Assembly: GCF_016107625.1 (NCBI RefSeq)
Contig: NZ_JABASV010000002.1
Location: 186,001-250,000 of the forward strand
DNA length: 64,000 bases
Direction of reading: 5' to 3'
Origin: Vreelandella alkaliphila
GTDB lineage: Bacteria > Pseudomonadota > Gammaproteobacteria > Pseudomonadales > Halomonadaceae
A program made the position numbers and the translations under genes. Position 1 is the stretch's first letter. Each line of letters opens with the position of its first letter. The notes below the pieces were generated by a model that worked only from the letters and a program-made list of their open reading frames with translations, had not been told where the DNA came from and did not search any database. Shown here piece after piece: positions 46,035 to 56,069 of this stretch.

Positions 46035-47045
46035 TTAGCGAATAGGGGGTGCGTATTGAATGCCACCATCTTTCCACAAGGCGTTTAAGCCTCTGGCAAT
46101 CTTGAAGTCAGAGTCAGCACCGACGTTTTTATCAAAGATATCGGCGTAGTTACCCACCTGCTTGATGATTTGGTACGCCCAATCGGTATTGATGCCCATT
46201 GGCTCACCAAAGTCACCATCTTGACCAAGCAGGCGCATGACATCAGGATTCTCCGAATTAAGCTGTTCATCTACGTTAGCTTGTGTAATGCCTAGCTCTT
46301 CCGCATTTAGCATGGCAAACAGCGACCACTTCACAAGATTGAACCATTGGTCATCATTTTGACGAACGGCTGGGCCCAGCGGTTCTTTCGAGATAATTTC
46401 AGGGAGCACGACCGCCATGTCGGGATCAGCAAGCTGCATCCGTTGGGCATACAGTTGGGAAGCGTCGGAGCTTAAAACATCGCAACGGCCCGCTTCAAAG
46501 CCAGCAATAGATTGCTCAGGCGCATCAAAAACGACAGCATCATAAGTCATGCCGTTGATACGAAAGTAATCAGAAAGATTGAGTTCGCTGGTGGTGCCGG
46601 ACTGGGTACAAACTGCCGCGCCATCAAGCTCTTTAGCGCTTTGCACGCCTAGATCGCTGGCCACCATAAAGGCTTGGCCATCGTAGTAACTTACGCCGGT
46701 AAAGTTCATCCCCATCGTCGTGTCACGGCTCGAGGTCCAGGTCGTGGTGCGTGATAGGACATCGACTTCGCCAGACTGCAGCGCGGTGAAACGTTCTACC
46801 GAGTCGAGTGGCACGAAGTCTACTTTTGTCGCGTCGCCAAGCGCCGCAGCGGCAATGGCACGGCATACATCGGTATCCAGGCCCCGGTATTGGTCGTCGT
46901 CATCTAATGACGAAAAGCCTGGCTGGGCAGCGTTAACGCCACAACGTACGCTATCGCGCTCCTGAACGGTTTCCAGCGTACTGGCCATGGCCATCGCAGG
47001 TACTAAAACACCAATTCCTACTCCCAACCAACGAACGGTTTTCAT
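46035..47045 (-). CDS. Second AapJ-type amino acid binding protein
   Basis: Periplasmic binding protein of 336 residues with a signal peptide (about 1-21). It is clearly paralogous to aapJ over its whole length (for example FTALQSGEVDVLSRT and VCTQSGTTSELNL against nearly the same segments). It has no permease of its own, so it probably delivers a different amino-acid set to the adjacent AapQMP channel. It is separated from aapJ by 265 bp, so it may have its own expression level. Confidence 0.9.
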   Translation of the reverse strand: MKTVRWLGVGIGVLVPAMAMASTLETVQERDSVRCGVNAAQPGFSSLDDDDQYRGLDTDVCRAIAAAALGDATKVDFVPLDSVERFTALQSGEVDVLSRTTTWTSSRDTTMGMNFTGVSYYDGQAFMVASDLGVQSAKELDGAAVCTQSGTTSELNLSDYFRINGMTYDAVVFDAPEQSIAGFEAGRCDVLSSDASQLYAQRMQLADPDMAVVLPEIISKEPLGPAVRQNDDQWFNLVKWSLFAMLNAEELGITQANVDEQLNSENPDVMRLLGQDGDFGEPMGINTDWAYQIIKQVGNYADIFDKNVGADSDFKIARGLNALWKDGGIQYAPPIR

Positions 47046-47087
47046 TTGTTATTCCTTAACGTGAAAGGGCAAGTAAACGTAAGCACA

Positions 47088-47117
47088 TAAAAAAAGCCGA
47101 GCAATGCTCGGCTTTTT
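47088..47117. terminator. Bidirectional-looking terminator between speE and the AapJ paralogue
   Basis: AGCCGAGC (47095-47102) pairs perfectly with GCTCGGCT (47106-47113) around AAT. A long A run before and TTTTT after make it usable in both directions. On the minus strand it ends the hemE-speE transcript 21 bp after speE. Confidence 0.9.
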
Positions 47118-47137
47118 GGCTATTCGCAGGCGCTAAG

Positions 47138-47998
47138 TTATGCGAAGGCTTTACGCATAAAAGGCGGCAGCGATAGTGCACCACGGTGAGCATCACCAGT
47201 GTAGTACTGTAGCGGCATTTTATGCTCAGCGGCAGCCTGTTCGCGGAAGCTTTCAACGCTGGTCGCTTTACCGGCCAAGGTAACGCTCCACCAGCCAGAA
47301 GGGTAAACCGGCTGTGGGAAGGGCAGTGTGGCCACGCTATCAAAGCCCGCTTCACGCATGTCGTTACGCAGTTCGCGAATAATAGAGCCGCTGTGGTAAA
47401 GCGGTGATTCGCTTTGCTGCACCATCACGCCGCCATTTTTTAGAATACGGTGGCAGCGCTTCAGGAAGTCGGTTTTAAACAGCCCTTCGGCGGGGCCGAC
47501 CGGGTCGGTAGAGTCGATAATCAGCACGTCGATGCTCTCATCGGCAGCGTCGTCTACCCACTTCACACCATCTGCAAACAGTAGCTCGGCACGCGGGTCG
47601 CCGTTGGCTTCTACCAGCGCTGGGAAGAAGCGCTCGGCGGCCTTAGTCACTTCTTCATCGATGTCGATTTGCGTCACTTTTTCAACGCCTGGATGACGCA
47701 GCACTTCCTTCAGCGTGCCACAGTCGCCACCACCAATAATCACCACCCGTTTGGGGTCTTGATGGGTGAACAGCGCCGGGTGGGCTATCATTTCGTGATA
47801 GAGGAAGTTGTCGCGATCGGTCAGCATCACGCAGCCATCGAGCACCATCAGGTTGCCGTAGGTCTCCGTGGTATAAACTTCCAGGTGCTGGTAGGGGCTT
47901 TGCACATCCAGCAATTTCTCAGTGACTTTCAGCGAGAAAGCGCTGCCGTGGCTATCAAATACTTCGGTAAACCACTGGTCGTCGCGTAAATCGCTCAT
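47138..47998 (-). CDS. speE: Spermidine synthase
   Basis: Transfers an aminopropyl group from decarboxylated SAM to putrescine. The 286-residue protein has the N-terminal strand domain and the motifs VLDGCVMLTDRDNFLYHEM, VVIIGGGDCGTLKEVLRH (nucleotide binding), IDIDEEV and DVLIIDSTDPVGPAEGLF (catalytic Asp). The start ATG overlaps the hemE stop as TAATG, so translation is coupled with the haem gene. Confidence 0.95.
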   Translation of the reverse strand: MSDLRDDQWFTEVFDSHGSAFSLKVTEKLLDVQSPYQHLEVYTTETYGNLMVLDGCVMLTDRDNFLYHEMIAHPALFTHQDPKRVVIIGGGDCGTLKEVLRHPGVEKVTQIDIDEEVTKAAERFFPALVEANGDPRAELLFADGVKWVDDAADESIDVLIIDSTDPVGPAEGLFKTDFLKRCHRILKNGGVMVQQSESPLYHSGSIIRELRNDMREAGFDSVATLPFPQPVYPSGWWSVTLAGKATSVESFREQAAAEHKMPLQYYTGDAHRGALSLPPFMRKAFA

Positions 47999-49110
47999 TA
48001 CTTTGCTCCTGGGCGCGGGGCGTTCGTTTGGGTAGGAATGCCTTGATGATACTGCGGGCTTAAATCGTGCAGCGCCTCCATAAAGGCGGTGACGTGGTCA
48101 GGGTTAGTGAACTGGCTGATGCCATGGCCCAAGTTAAAGACGTGGCCCGGGCCGTGGCCGTAGCTCTCCAGTACGCGAGCCACTTCGGCGCGAATGGCCG
48201 AGGGGCGGGCGAACAGCACGTTGGGGTCCAGATTGCCCTGCAGCGCGACTTTATGGCCCACGCGGGAGCGGGCGTCGGAAAGCTCGGTCGACCAATCGAT
48301 ACCTAGCGCATCGGCGCCGGCACAGGCGATGTGTTCCAGCCATTGGCCGCCGTTCTTGGTAAACAGAATAACCGGCACGCGGCGGCCATCGTGTTCACGA
48401 ATCAGGCCGGAGACAATTTGCTCCATGTAGCGCAGCGAAAATTCCAGGTAGGCGGGGGTTGAAAGCGCACCGCCCCAGGTATCAAAAATCTGTACCGCTT
48501 GAGCGCCAGCGCGAATTTGCGCGTTTAGGTAGTCGGTTACCGACTGTGCCAGGGTATCCAGCAATTGGTGCATGGTGTCTGGCGTATCGTAAAGCATGGT
48601 TTTCAGGTGACGGAAATCTTTGCTAGAACCGCCTTCCACCATGTAGGTGGCTAGCGTCCAGGGGCTACCCGAAAAGCCAATCAACGGCATGCGGCCGTTC
48701 AGCTCACGACGAATGGTCGATACGGCACGCATCACATAATCGAGATCGCGCTCGGCGTTGGGTACCGTTAACGCTGCAACCTCTTCTGGGGTGCGCACGG
48801 TTTTTCTGAATTTAGGGCCTTCACCGGTTTCGAAATAGAGCCCTAGCCCCATCGCATCTGGGATTGTGAGGATGTCGGAGAATAGAATAGCGGCATCTAG
48901 CGGGTAACGCTCAAGGGGCTGTAGCGTTACTTCACAAGCTAGGTCATGGTTGCGACACAGATCCATAAAACTGCCAGCATCGGCGCGGCTGGCGCGATAT
49001 TCTGGCAGGTAGCGGCCTGCTTGGCGCATCATCCACACCGGAGTGCGGTCGACGGGCTGGCGAGCCAGCGCACGAAGAAAACGGTCGTTTTGCAAAGGTG
49101 TGGTGGTCAT
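47998..49110 (-). CDS. hemE: Uroporphyrinogen decarboxylase
   Basis: Decarboxylates uroporphyrinogen III to coproporphyrinogen III in haem synthesis. The 370-residue TIM-barrel protein shows [16 protein letters not shown] (substrate arginines), [26 protein letters not shown] and [14 protein letters not shown]. The C-terminus is slightly longer than usual. The ATG at 49110 is chosen because the family sequence starts there; an open frame to 49206 crosses a repeat-rich stretch. Speaks for coupled haem and polyamine genes by position only. Confidence 0.95.
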   Translation of the reverse strand: MTTTPLQNDRFLRALARQPVDRTPVWMMRQAGRYLPEYRASRADAGSFMDLCRNHDLACEVTLQPLERYPLDAAILFSDILTIPDAMGLGLYFETGEGPKFRKTVRTPEEVAALTVPNAERDLDYVMRAVSTIRRELNGRMPLIGFSGSPWTLATYMVEGGSSKDFRHLKTMLYDTPDTMHQLLDTLAQSVTDYLNAQIRAGAQAVQIFDTWGGALSTPAYLEFSLRYMEQIVSGLIREHDGRRVPVILFTKNGGQWLEHIACAGADALGIDWSTELSDARSRVGHKVALQGNLDPNVLFARPSAIRAEVARVLESYGHGPGHVFNLGHGISQFTNPDHVTAFMEALHDLSPQYHQGIPTQTNAPRPGAK

Positions 49111-49155
49111 AAACACTTGCTCTTGAGAAGTTTGCCCGCATTGTAAGGGAGTCAT

Positions 49156-49231
49156 TGTACTTGAAGATAACGGTACTTGAAGATAACTGTATTTGAAGGT
49201 GGCCATTGTACTTAAAAACGTACTTAAAAAC
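49156..49231. repeat. 16-bp x3 and 12-bp x2 tandem repeats upstream of hemE
   Basis: TGTACTTGAAGATAAC (49156-49171), GGTACTTGAAGATAAC (49172-49187) and TGTATTTGAAGGTGGC (49188-49203) are followed by two exact GTACTTAAAAAC units (49208-49231). On the minus strand the core reads GTTATCTTCAAGTAC, close to the TTATCTCAAGTACT of the array at 10246-10323. The region covers the hemE promoter and the start of the divergent ribA leader. Confidence 0.8.
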
Positions 49232-49340
49232 GCCTCTCCCTGTTGAGACCGTGAGGCTACCGACGCTTCCTGATAGAATGTTTTCTTATTTTTCCAACAC
49301 CGGTGTGGTTAGCTGGTTTGGTTAATCAACGAGGTAACCT

Positions 49341-49976
49341 GTGACCATTCGCTTCATTGCCGCTTCCCGGCTGCCCACACCTTGGGCCACATTCACCATG
49401 CACGGCTTCGAAGACGAAGCCACGGGTAAAGACCATATCGCCTTAACGCTAGGTGATGTGAGCGGCGGCGAGCCAGTACTGGGGCGCGTGCATTCTGAAT
49501 GTTTAACCGGCGATGCACTGTTCTCAATGCGCTGCGACTGCGGCTATCAGTTACAAGAAGCGCTCAAGCGTATTGCCGAAGAAGGGCGTGGTGTGCTGTT
49601 CTACCTGCGCCAGGAGGGGCGAGGTATTGGGCTGTTGAATAAAATCCGCGCTTATCATCTGCAAGACCAAGGTGCTGACACGGTTGAAGCCAACGAGCAG
49701 CTTGGTTTTGGTGCGGACATGCGTCGCTATGACCTGTGTGTGCCGATGCTTAACCACTTGGGTATCACGGCACTAAAACTGATGACCAATAACCCTAGAA
49801 AGGTTGATGCCTTAACCCGAGATGGTGTGAATGTGGTTGAGCGCCTGCCGATTACCACAGGCCTAAACCCCCATAATGAGCACTATCTCTCAACGAAAGC
49901 GGGCAAACTTGGCCATATGATGGCGCTGGACGATTTTACCCAGGCCAGCGACGTCGATATTGAGCGTAAAGGGTGA
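49341..49976 (+). CDS. ribA: GTP cyclohydrolase II
   Basis: First step of riboflavin synthesis, opening GTP to a diaminopyrimidine. The 211-residue protein has the zinc-binding cysteines in SECLTGD and MRCDCGYQL, the [13 protein letters not shown] catalytic motif and NNPRKVDAL near the GTP base site. It is monofunctional, without RibB. Starts with GTG at 49341 after a GAGG ribosome site. No FMN riboswitch signature was seen upstream. Confidence 0.95.
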   Translation: MTIRFIAASRLPTPWATFTMHGFEDEATGKDHIALTLGDVSGGEPVLGRVHSECLTGDALFSMRCDCGYQLQEALKRIAEEGRGVLFYLRQEGRGIGLLNKIRAYHLQDQGADTVEANEQLGFGADMRRYDLCVPMLNHLGITALKLMTNNPRKVDALTRDGVNVVERLPITTGLNPHNEHYLSTKAGKLGHMMALDDFTQASDVDIERKG

Positions 49977-50202
49977 CTAAGCCCTTTTGTCACGCTACTG
50001 AACCGCTCTTCTGTCTGAAAGACCCTAAAGCCTGCTCCCCTGAGTATCTGTTGAGCAGATGCTTGGCTGAGTTTAGTTAAGGCTGCGTAAGAGTCGAGAT
50101 GTAATTAGCTTATAACTGCCTGAGTGACTATTTTGCATAGTGGGGTAGGGGAAACGATCTTCTCTACACTGACTATCCGACGTTACGTGACAGAGGTTTG
50201 TT

Positions 50203-51432
50203 ATGGCTGAAACAATTATTAAAATTGACCTTAAACAATCGCCTTACGAAAACGAACAGATCCATAATCGCTGGCATCCCGATATACCCATGGCCTGCAT
50301 GGTAAAGCCTGGCGACGACTTTATTGTCGAGTGTCATGACTGGACTGGCGGGCAAATCCATAACAATGATAGCGCCGACGATGTGCGTGATGTGGACCTA
50401 ACTCAGGTTCACTTTTTATCAGGTCCCGTGGGGGTTGAAGGTGCTGAGCCTGGTGATTTGTTGGTGGTCGATATTCTCGATATTGGTACCTTTGAAGAGA
50501 GTCAGTGGGGGTTCAATGGCTTTTTTTCTAAACAGAATGGCGGTGGTTTTTTAACCGAGCACTTCCCAGAGGCTCAAAAGTCGATCTGGGACTTTAATGG
50601 CATGTTCACCAAATCCCGACATATTCCTGGTGTAGAGTTTGCGGGTTTAATCCACCCGGGTTTGATTGGCTGCCTACCGTCAAAAGAGATGTTGGCTGAA
50701 TGGAATAAGCGAGAAAAAGCACTTTACGATACCGAGCCTGACCGTATCCCTCAGTTAGCCGCGCTTCCCTACGCCGATACGGCGCATATGGGCAAATTGT
50801 CAGGCACTGCAAAGCAACAAGCTGCCGCTGAAGGCGCGCGAACAGTACCGCCCCGTGAACATGGTGGTAATTGTGATATCAAAGACTTATCGCGCGGGTC
50901 GACAATTTATTTTCCCGTTTACGTTAAAGATGGTGGCTTGTCGGTAGGTGACCTGCACTTTAGTCAAGGTGATGGGGAAATCACCTTTTGTGGCGCTATT
51001 GAGATGGCCGGTTGGATCCACTTGCGGGTTAACCTGATCAAAGGCGGGATGGAGAAGTACGCCATCAAGAACCCTATTTTCAAACCGAGTCCTATCACGC
51101 CGAAATACGATGATTACCTGATTTTTGAAGGAGTGTCGGTAGACGAGCAGGGTAAACAGCACTACCTGGATGTGCATGTGGCTTATCGTCAGGCTGTTCT
51201 CAATGCCATCGAATATCTCAAAAAGTTTGGTTACACCGGTGCTCAAGCCTACTCCCTGCTAGGCTGCGCGCCCGTACAAGGGCATATCAGTGGCGTTGTC
51301 GATATTCCCAATGCTTGCGCAACACTTTGGCTGCCAACGGATATTTTTGATATTGATGTGAAGCCGAATGCCAATGGGCCTGGAGCGCAAGTCGCCCAGG
51401 GAGCTGATCTGCCGCTCTCCAAGGACAAGTAG
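50203..51432 (+). CDS. fmdA: Formamidase/acetamidase (FmdA/AmdA family)
   Basis: Cytoplasmic amidase of 409 residues that releases ammonia from formamide or short aliphatic amides. Motifs of the FmdA_AmdA family include HNRWHPDIP near the start, CHDWTGGQI, REHGGNCDIKDLSRGST and CGAIEMAGWI. Length matches the family. The ATG follows AGAGGT. The small FmdB-type gene starts 90 bp downstream, the usual formamidase pairing. Confidence 0.93.
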   Translation: MAETIIKIDLKQSPYENEQIHNRWHPDIPMACMVKPGDDFIVECHDWTGGQIHNNDSADDVRDVDLTQVHFLSGPVGVEGAEPGDLLVVDILDIGTFEESQWGFNGFFSKQNGGGFLTEHFPEAQKSIWDFNGMFTKSRHIPGVEFAGLIHPGLIGCLPSKEMLAEWNKREKALYDTEPDRIPQLAALPYADTAHMGKLSGTAKQQAAAEGARTVPPREHGGNCDIKDLSRGSTIYFPVYVKDGGLSVGDLHFSQGDGEITFCGAIEMAGWIHLRVNLIKGGMEKYAIKNPIFKPSPITPKYDDYLIFEGVSVDEQGKQHYLDVHVAYRQAVLNAIEYLKKFGYTGAQAYSLLGCAPVQGHISGVVDIPNACATLWLPTDIFDIDVKPNANGPGAQVAQGADLPLSKDK

Positions 51433-51522
51433 AGCGCCCTCAGCCACCGCTGCATTGAGAAAGGCAGCGACACGCCAGTATCGCTGCCTGTTTAAAGTGG
51501 ATGCTAACAAGGAGAAAGTGGT

Positions 51523-51855
51523 ATGCCTCTCTACGACTATAAATGTGCTACCCATGGCTTGTTCCACGAACTGGTTCCACTGCGCGAAGTAGGTGATGCT
51601 TGCGCTTGCCCAACGTGTGGAACCTTGTCACCACGAGTACTGCTGGTCGCCCCTCAGTTATTAACGATGGATCCAGCGCGGCGCAGTGCCTTTGCGCGGA
51701 ATGAAAAAGCCGCACATGAGCCCAGGCATGGCAACCAGCATAGTGAGCACGAAAAAGGCTGTTGTCATCAAGAACGTCATAAGCCCCAAGTATTTTATAC
51801 GGCGGAAGGTAATAAAATGTTCCCTTCCGCACGGCCTTGGATGATAAGTCATTAA
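51523..51855 (+). CDS. fmdB: FmdB-type zinc-ribbon protein
   Basis: Small protein of 110 residues with an N-terminal FmdB zinc-ribbon (YDYKCATHGLFHEL and CACPTCGTLSP), assumed to regulate or assist the amidase upstream. The C-terminal half is unusually rich in His and Cys (HGNQHSEHEKGCCHQERH) and could bind metal. A good AAGGAGAAA ribosome site lies before the ATG. Exact function is unproven in the family. Confidence 0.82.
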   Translation: MPLYDYKCATHGLFHELVPLREVGDACACPTCGTLSPRVLLVAPQLLTMDPARRSAFARNEKAAHEPRHGNQHSEHEKGCCHQERHKPQVFYTAEGNKMFPSARPWMISH

Positions 51856-51939
51856 AGCCACGTTACCTGCGCCAGCGTTGTAGGTATTGAACGCATGGAG
51901 TGATAATGGTGGGGCGTGGCATATCAGGAGCGCCCCAGG

Positions 51940-52638
51940 ATGAAAGCTCTAGATGAACAACGGCATGACGTGCTGCCTCAAGAGCAAGGCGAGTTCAGCA
52001 TTGTCGAAGAGTGGTTACATAGCGTTACCCACGGGGTTGGTGCTGTGCTCAGCTTGGTGGGTATGGTCGTACTGCTGGTAGTAGCGAGCTTAGCCGCCCA
52101 CGTCGACCCTTGGAAAATTGTCAGCCTGAGCCTGTACGGCACCACGCTAGTCCTGCTTTATACTGCCTCGACTTTCTATCATGGCATTTCTCATCGACGC
52201 TGGAAGCAACGCTTCCAGCTGCTTGACCACTGCGCAATTTACTTGCTTATCGCGGGCACTTATACGCCTTTTCTGCTCGTTAATATGCGCGGCACCACGG
52301 GATGGGTCTTATTTACCGCCGTGTGGTCGCTAGCGCTAGTGGGGATTGGCTGCAAACTGCTATGGCCACAGCGTTTCGCGGTACTACGCGTGGCTATCTA
52401 TTTACTGATGGGCTGGATGATCGTCCTGGCTTCTAGAGAGATGGCGGCCAGTTTATCGATGACCGGCATCGCTCTGCTTGCCGCAGGGGGAATCATCTAC
52501 ACGCTAGGGGTTATCTTCTATGCCGTGCGTGCCATTCCCTACAATCACGCTATTTGGCATCTGTTTGTGATTGCCGGAAGTATTTGCCACTACTTTGCTG
52601 TCTACAGCGCTGTTCTACCTCATGGGGCGGTTACCTAG
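51940..52638 (+). CDS. Hemolysin III family (PAQR-like) membrane protein
   Basis: Seven-segment membrane protein of 232 residues of the YqfA/hemolysin III group, related to adiponectin-receptor-like hydrolases. It has the N-terminal EEWLHSVTHGVGAVLSL motif, the STFYHG metal-ligand motif with DHCAIYLLIAGTYTPF, and the C-terminal HAIWHLFVIAGSICHYFAV, which completes the conserved His/Asp site. The ATG at 51940 has AGGAG 9 bp upstream and is preferred to a GTG at 51916. Its stop shares CTAG with the convergent GST gene. Confidence 0.88.
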   Translation: MKALDEQRHDVLPQEQGEFSIVEEWLHSVTHGVGAVLSLVGMVVLLVVASLAAHVDPWKIVSLSLYGTTLVLLYTASTFYHGISHRRWKQRFQLLDHCAIYLLIAGTYTPFLLVNMRGTTGWVLFTAVWSLALVGIGCKLLWPQRFAVLRVAIYLLMGWMIVLASREMAASLSMTGIALLAAGGIIYTLGVIFYAVRAIPYNHAIWHLFVIAGSICHYFAVYSAVLPHGAVT

Positions 52639-53261
52639 CGATCAACTGCCGCTTCTTGCTCTTTTTCCATGGCACGGGCTAGCGCTGGGCGATCAGCGTG
52701 ACGTGCGCGGTAGACCGCTAGGGGTTCAGGCAGTCGGTGTTTCATACTGGCTGCCCACGTTAACGTATGGGTAAGGAAGATATCTGCCAGGGTGAACGTC
52801 TCGCCGACTAACGTCTCCTGGCCCTTGTAGCGGCGTTCTAGTGCTAGCAGTGCCCGCTGAAATTCCCAGGCGGCGGTAGGCAATACTGAAGGCACGCGCT
52901 TATCTTGGGGGAGCGCAAATTTATGCTTGGCCTGAAGCCACAGCGGTTGCTCGAGTTCGGTGACGATAAAGCTTAGCCACTGGTCGACTTGCGCTCGCTC
53001 AGCGGCGCTTTCTGGCAGAAGGCTGCCATCACCGTATTGCTCGGCTAGATAACGGCAGATAGGTGCCGATTCAAACAGCGTTAGCTCGCCATCTTCAATC
53101 ACTGGCACCTTGCCATCTGGATGGCGGGCTAGGTGCTCAGCGGTTTGTCCCTCGCCTCTATCCAATGCGACATGTTGGCAACGGTACTCTAGGCCGAGTT
53201 CTTCAAGTGTCCAGGTAACCCGCATCGAGCGAGAGTTCGGAAAACTGTAGTTCGTTATCAT
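52635..53261 (-). CDS. Glutathione S-transferase family protein
   Basis: GST of 208 residues with an N-terminal thioredoxin-like domain (about 1-78, with MRVTWTLEELGLEYR and GKVPVIEDGELTLFESAPIC) and a C-terminal helical domain (about 88-200, GETFTLADIFLTHTL). It likely conjugates glutathione to electrophiles. It lies 62 bp downstream of djlA on the same strand. The final four bases overlap the convergent hemolysin III gene. Confidence 0.9.
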   Translation of the reverse strand: MITNYSFPNSRSMRVTWTLEELGLEYRCQHVALDRGEGQTAEHLARHPDGKVPVIEDGELTLFESAPICRYLAEQYGDGSLLPESAAERAQVDQWLSFIVTELEQPLWLQAKHKFALPQDKRVPSVLPTAAWEFQRALLALERRYKGQETLVGETFTLADIFLTHTLTWAASMKHRLPEPLAVYRARHADRPALARAMEKEQEAAVDR

Positions 53262-53323
53262 GAGGCAGCTCCTAAGCAGCGCGGTGAGATTTTACTGTAG
53301 CGAGTGCTTAGAAACCTGTCGAG

Positions 53324-54085
53324 CTACCGGTCTCGGGCGCTACGGATGCGTTCGTATGCGTTGCCAATTTCGCTGGTGCGCGCCTGGGCTACTTCACGCA
53401 TGCTTTCTGGCAGCCCTTTACCAGCGAGTTTGTCGGGGTGGTTTTGGCTCATCAGGCGGCGGTACGCTTTTTTAATTTCGGCGTCGCTGGCATCTTCACT
53501 CACCCCTAGTACTTGATAGGCGTCTTTCAATGCCTCTTCGCTGGAACCCTGCGAATTCGCGGCGGCACCGTGAAGCATGGCTTCAATCTGCTGCACTTCC
53601 GCTTCACTACAGCCAACCCCACGGGCCACGCGCAAAATCATCTCGTGCTCGGCAGGATGCAGCACGCCGTCGGCAGCGATGGCGGTTAACTGAACCTGCA
53701 AAAACACCTGGCGTAAAACCGGTTGGCGCTGGGTTAGTCGGTTAACGTTCGCCAGTTCGGCATCTAGGTTGAAGTCGTCGGCGCGTCCGCGCTCGAAGGC
53801 GGCTCGCGCTTTGGCCCGCTGTTCGCCTTGAAGATGCATTTGGTCGAATAGCTTTTCGGCCACGCCAAGCTCGCCATCGGTGACCTTACCGTCGGCTTGG
53901 CACAAGCAACCCATTACCGAGAAGATCGATTCTAAAAAGCCTTCTTGGATTTGTGTGCGTGCTGCGTTTAAGCGGCGGCTAATGCGGCGCCCTAGCCACC
54001 AGCCCAACCCACCGCCTACCAGCAGGCCAATGGGGCCGCCGACAGCAAGGCCAATCAGGCCAAACAAAATAATCAGAAATAGCAT
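53324..54085 (-). CDS. djlA: DjlA-type membrane-anchored DnaJ co-chaperone
   Basis: Co-chaperone of 253 residues that stimulates DnaK near the inner membrane. It has one glycine-rich membrane segment (about 4-32, dimerising in E. coli), a TerB-like helical domain (about 50-165), and a C-terminal J domain (about 187-250) with the HPD motif in QNHPDKLAG. It begins 29 bp after dxs on the same strand. Confidence 0.92.
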   Translation of the reverse strand: MLFLIILFGLIGLAVGGPIGLLVGGGLGWWLGRRISRRLNAARTQIQEGFLESIFSVMGCLCQADGKVTDGELGVAEKLFDQMHLQGEQRAKARAAFERGRADDFNLDAELANVNRLTQRQPVLRQVFLQVQLTAIAADGVLHPAEHEMILRVARGVGCSEAEVQQIEAMLHGAAANSQGSSEEALKDAYQVLGVSEDASDAEIKKAYRRLMSQNHPDKLAGKGLPESMREVAQARTSEIGNAYERIRSARDR

Positions 54086-54114
54086 GGTGTTCTCAACCGT
54101 TGAAAAGTTAAAAG

Positions 54115-56040
54115 TTACGGGAGACGAGCGCGAATAGCGCGCTCGATACCGTCGGCATCCAGACCGCAGTCGCGTAGTAACTCTGCGGGGGTGCCGTGTT
54201 CAACAAAGGTGTCAGGCAGGCCTAAATTGAGCACTTCGATTTGTACCCCTTCCGCGTGCAGCAGCTCGTTCACTGCGCTGCCTGCGCCACCGGCGATCAC
54301 ATTCTCTTCCAGAGTGACCAGCAGCTCATGTTCATCGGCGGCATGCAGCACGGTGTCTCGGTCCAGTGGCTTGATAGAGCGCATATTGATATGCGTTGCG
54401 TCGAGCTTTTCGGCAACCTCAGCGGCGGCGCTGTTGACGCTACCAAATGCCAGCAATGCAATGCGCACACCTTCAGTCCCAGCATCGCGGCGTAGCTGTG
54501 CTTGGCCAATGGGCAGCGGCTCTAAGTGTTCAGGAATGGCTGCGCCCGGGCCTGTGCCACGAGGATAGCGAACCGCTGCTGGGCCTGGGTGATGGTAAGC
54601 GGCGCTAAGCATGGCGCGGCACTCTGCTTCATCAGCAGGGGCTAAAATCACCATGCCCGGAATGCAGCGTAAAAAAGACAAATCCATGCTGCCGTGATGC
54701 GTTGGCCCGTCTTCACCCACAAGGCCTGCGCGGTCAATCGCAAATGTTACGTCTAGATTCTGGACGGCAACATCGTGAATAAGTTGGTCGTAGCCGCGCT
54801 GTAAGAACGTGGAATAGATCGCCACAACAGGCTTCATGCTCTCGCAGGCCATACCCGCAGCAAGCGTTACGGCATGTTGCTCGGCGATCGCGACATCAAA
54901 ATAGCGCTCAGGATACTGCTGGGAGAAACGAATTAAATCCGAGCCTTCGCCCATGGCGGGGGTAATTCCCATCAGCCGTGAATCGGTGGCTGCCATATCG
55001 CACAGCCAGTCGCCGAACACGTTGCAGTACTTTTTCTTAGCCGGTGCCTTGGGCGCTGCTGGGGGCTTCACCAGTGGTGCACTGGCAGTGGCGCTGGGCT
55101 TTTCTAGCTTAGTGATGGCGTGATAGCCAATCTGGTCAGCTTCGGCGGGCAGAAAACCTTTACCCTTAACTGTTTTGACATGCAGAAACTGAGGGCCATC
55201 CTGGTCGCGCAGGTTGCGCAATGTTTCGGTGAGCGCCTCCAGGTCGTGACCATCGATTGGACCGATGTAGTGAAAGCCCATTTCTTCAAATAGCGTGGCA
55301 GGGCTCACCATACCTTTCATGTGCTCTTCGGTGCGCTTAGCAAGCTCGAGTGCGCCCGGCAGATGGGAGAGCACTTTTTTGCCTTCTTCACGCATCTTAA
55401 GGAAGGGCTTGCTAGACAGCACGCGGGCTAGATAGGTCGCGATGCCGCCAACATTTTCCGAGATCGACATCTCATTGTCGTTCAGCACCACCAGCATATT
55501 GGCGTTAACGTGGCCTGCATGGGCCAGTGCTTCAAACGCCATTCCCGCAGTGAGTGCGCCATCGCCAATAATGGCGCACACACGACGTGGGTCGTTTTGC
55601 GCCTGGGCGGCTAGCGCCATCCCCAGGGCAGCTGAAATCGACGTGCTGGAGTGGCCTACACCGAAGGTGTCGTAATCGGATTCTGCGCGACGGGGAAACG
55701 CTGCAAGGCCGCCATGCTGGCGAATGCTGAGCATCGCTTCGCGTCGCCCAGTTAAAATTTTATGCGGGTACGCTTGATGGCCTACGTCCCACACCAAACG
55801 ATCTTTGGGCGTATGAAAGGCGTGGTGCAGCGCTACGGTCAGTTCCACAACGCCCAGACCTGCACCGAAGTGGCCGCCTGTCACACCCACGCTGTATAGC
55901 AAGTAGGCACGTAGTTCGTCAGCCAACTGGGCAAGCTGCTTAGCATTCATGGCCCGCAGCGCAGCGGGATGATCAAAAGAGTCGAGCAGCGGCGTTGCCG
56001 GGCGCTCGCGGGGAATCTCGTCGAACAGCTTCATAGGCAT
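54115..56040 (-). CDS. dxs: 1-deoxy-D-xylulose-5-phosphate synthase
   Basis: First committed step of the MEP isoprenoid pathway; also supplies DXP for thiamine thiazole. The 641-residue thiamine-diphosphate enzyme shows [15 protein letters not shown], the cofactor motif [15 protein letters not shown] with the following [11 protein letters not shown], and the acidic [12 protein letters not shown] in the C-terminal half. A low-complexity Ala/Pro/Lys linker (about 315-336) is unusual but harmless. Third gene of xseB-ispA-dxs. Confidence 0.97.
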   Translation of the reverse strand: MPMKLFDEIPRERPATPLLDSFDHPAALRAMNAKQLAQLADELRAYLLYSVGVTGGHFGAGLGVVELTVALHHAFHTPKDRLVWDVGHQAYPHKILTGRREAMLSIRQHGGLAAFPRRAESDYDTFGVGHSSTSISAALGMALAAQAQNDPRRVCAIIGDGALTAGMAFEALAHAGHVNANMLVVLNDNEMSISENVGGIATYLARVLSSKPFLKMREEGKKVLSHLPGALELAKRTEEHMKGMVSPATLFEEMGFHYIGPIDGHDLEALTETLRNLRDQDGPQFLHVKTVKGKGFLPAEADQIGYHAITKLEKPSATASAPLVKPPAAPKAPAKKKYCNVFGDWLCDMAATDSRLMGITPAMGEGSDLIRFSQQYPERYFDVAIAEQHAVTLAAGMACESMKPVVAIYSTFLQRGYDQLIHDVAVQNLDVTFAIDRAGLVGEDGPTHHGSMDLSFLRCIPGMVILAPADEAECRAMLSAAYHHPGPAAVRYPRGTGPGAAIPEHLEPLPIGQAQLRRDAGTEGVRIALLAFGSVNSAAAEVAEKLDATHINMRSIKPLDRDTVLHAADEHELLVTLEENVIAGGAGSAVNELLHAEGVQIEVLNLGLPDTFVEHGTPAELLRDCGLDADGIERAIRARLP

Positions 56041-56069
56041 GTTTTCATGGACAGGGTCATGGACATCGT

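Noticed and set aside
49232-49340. FMN riboswitch upstream of ribA
   Set aside because: The leader is short and lacks the conserved RFN-element segments.
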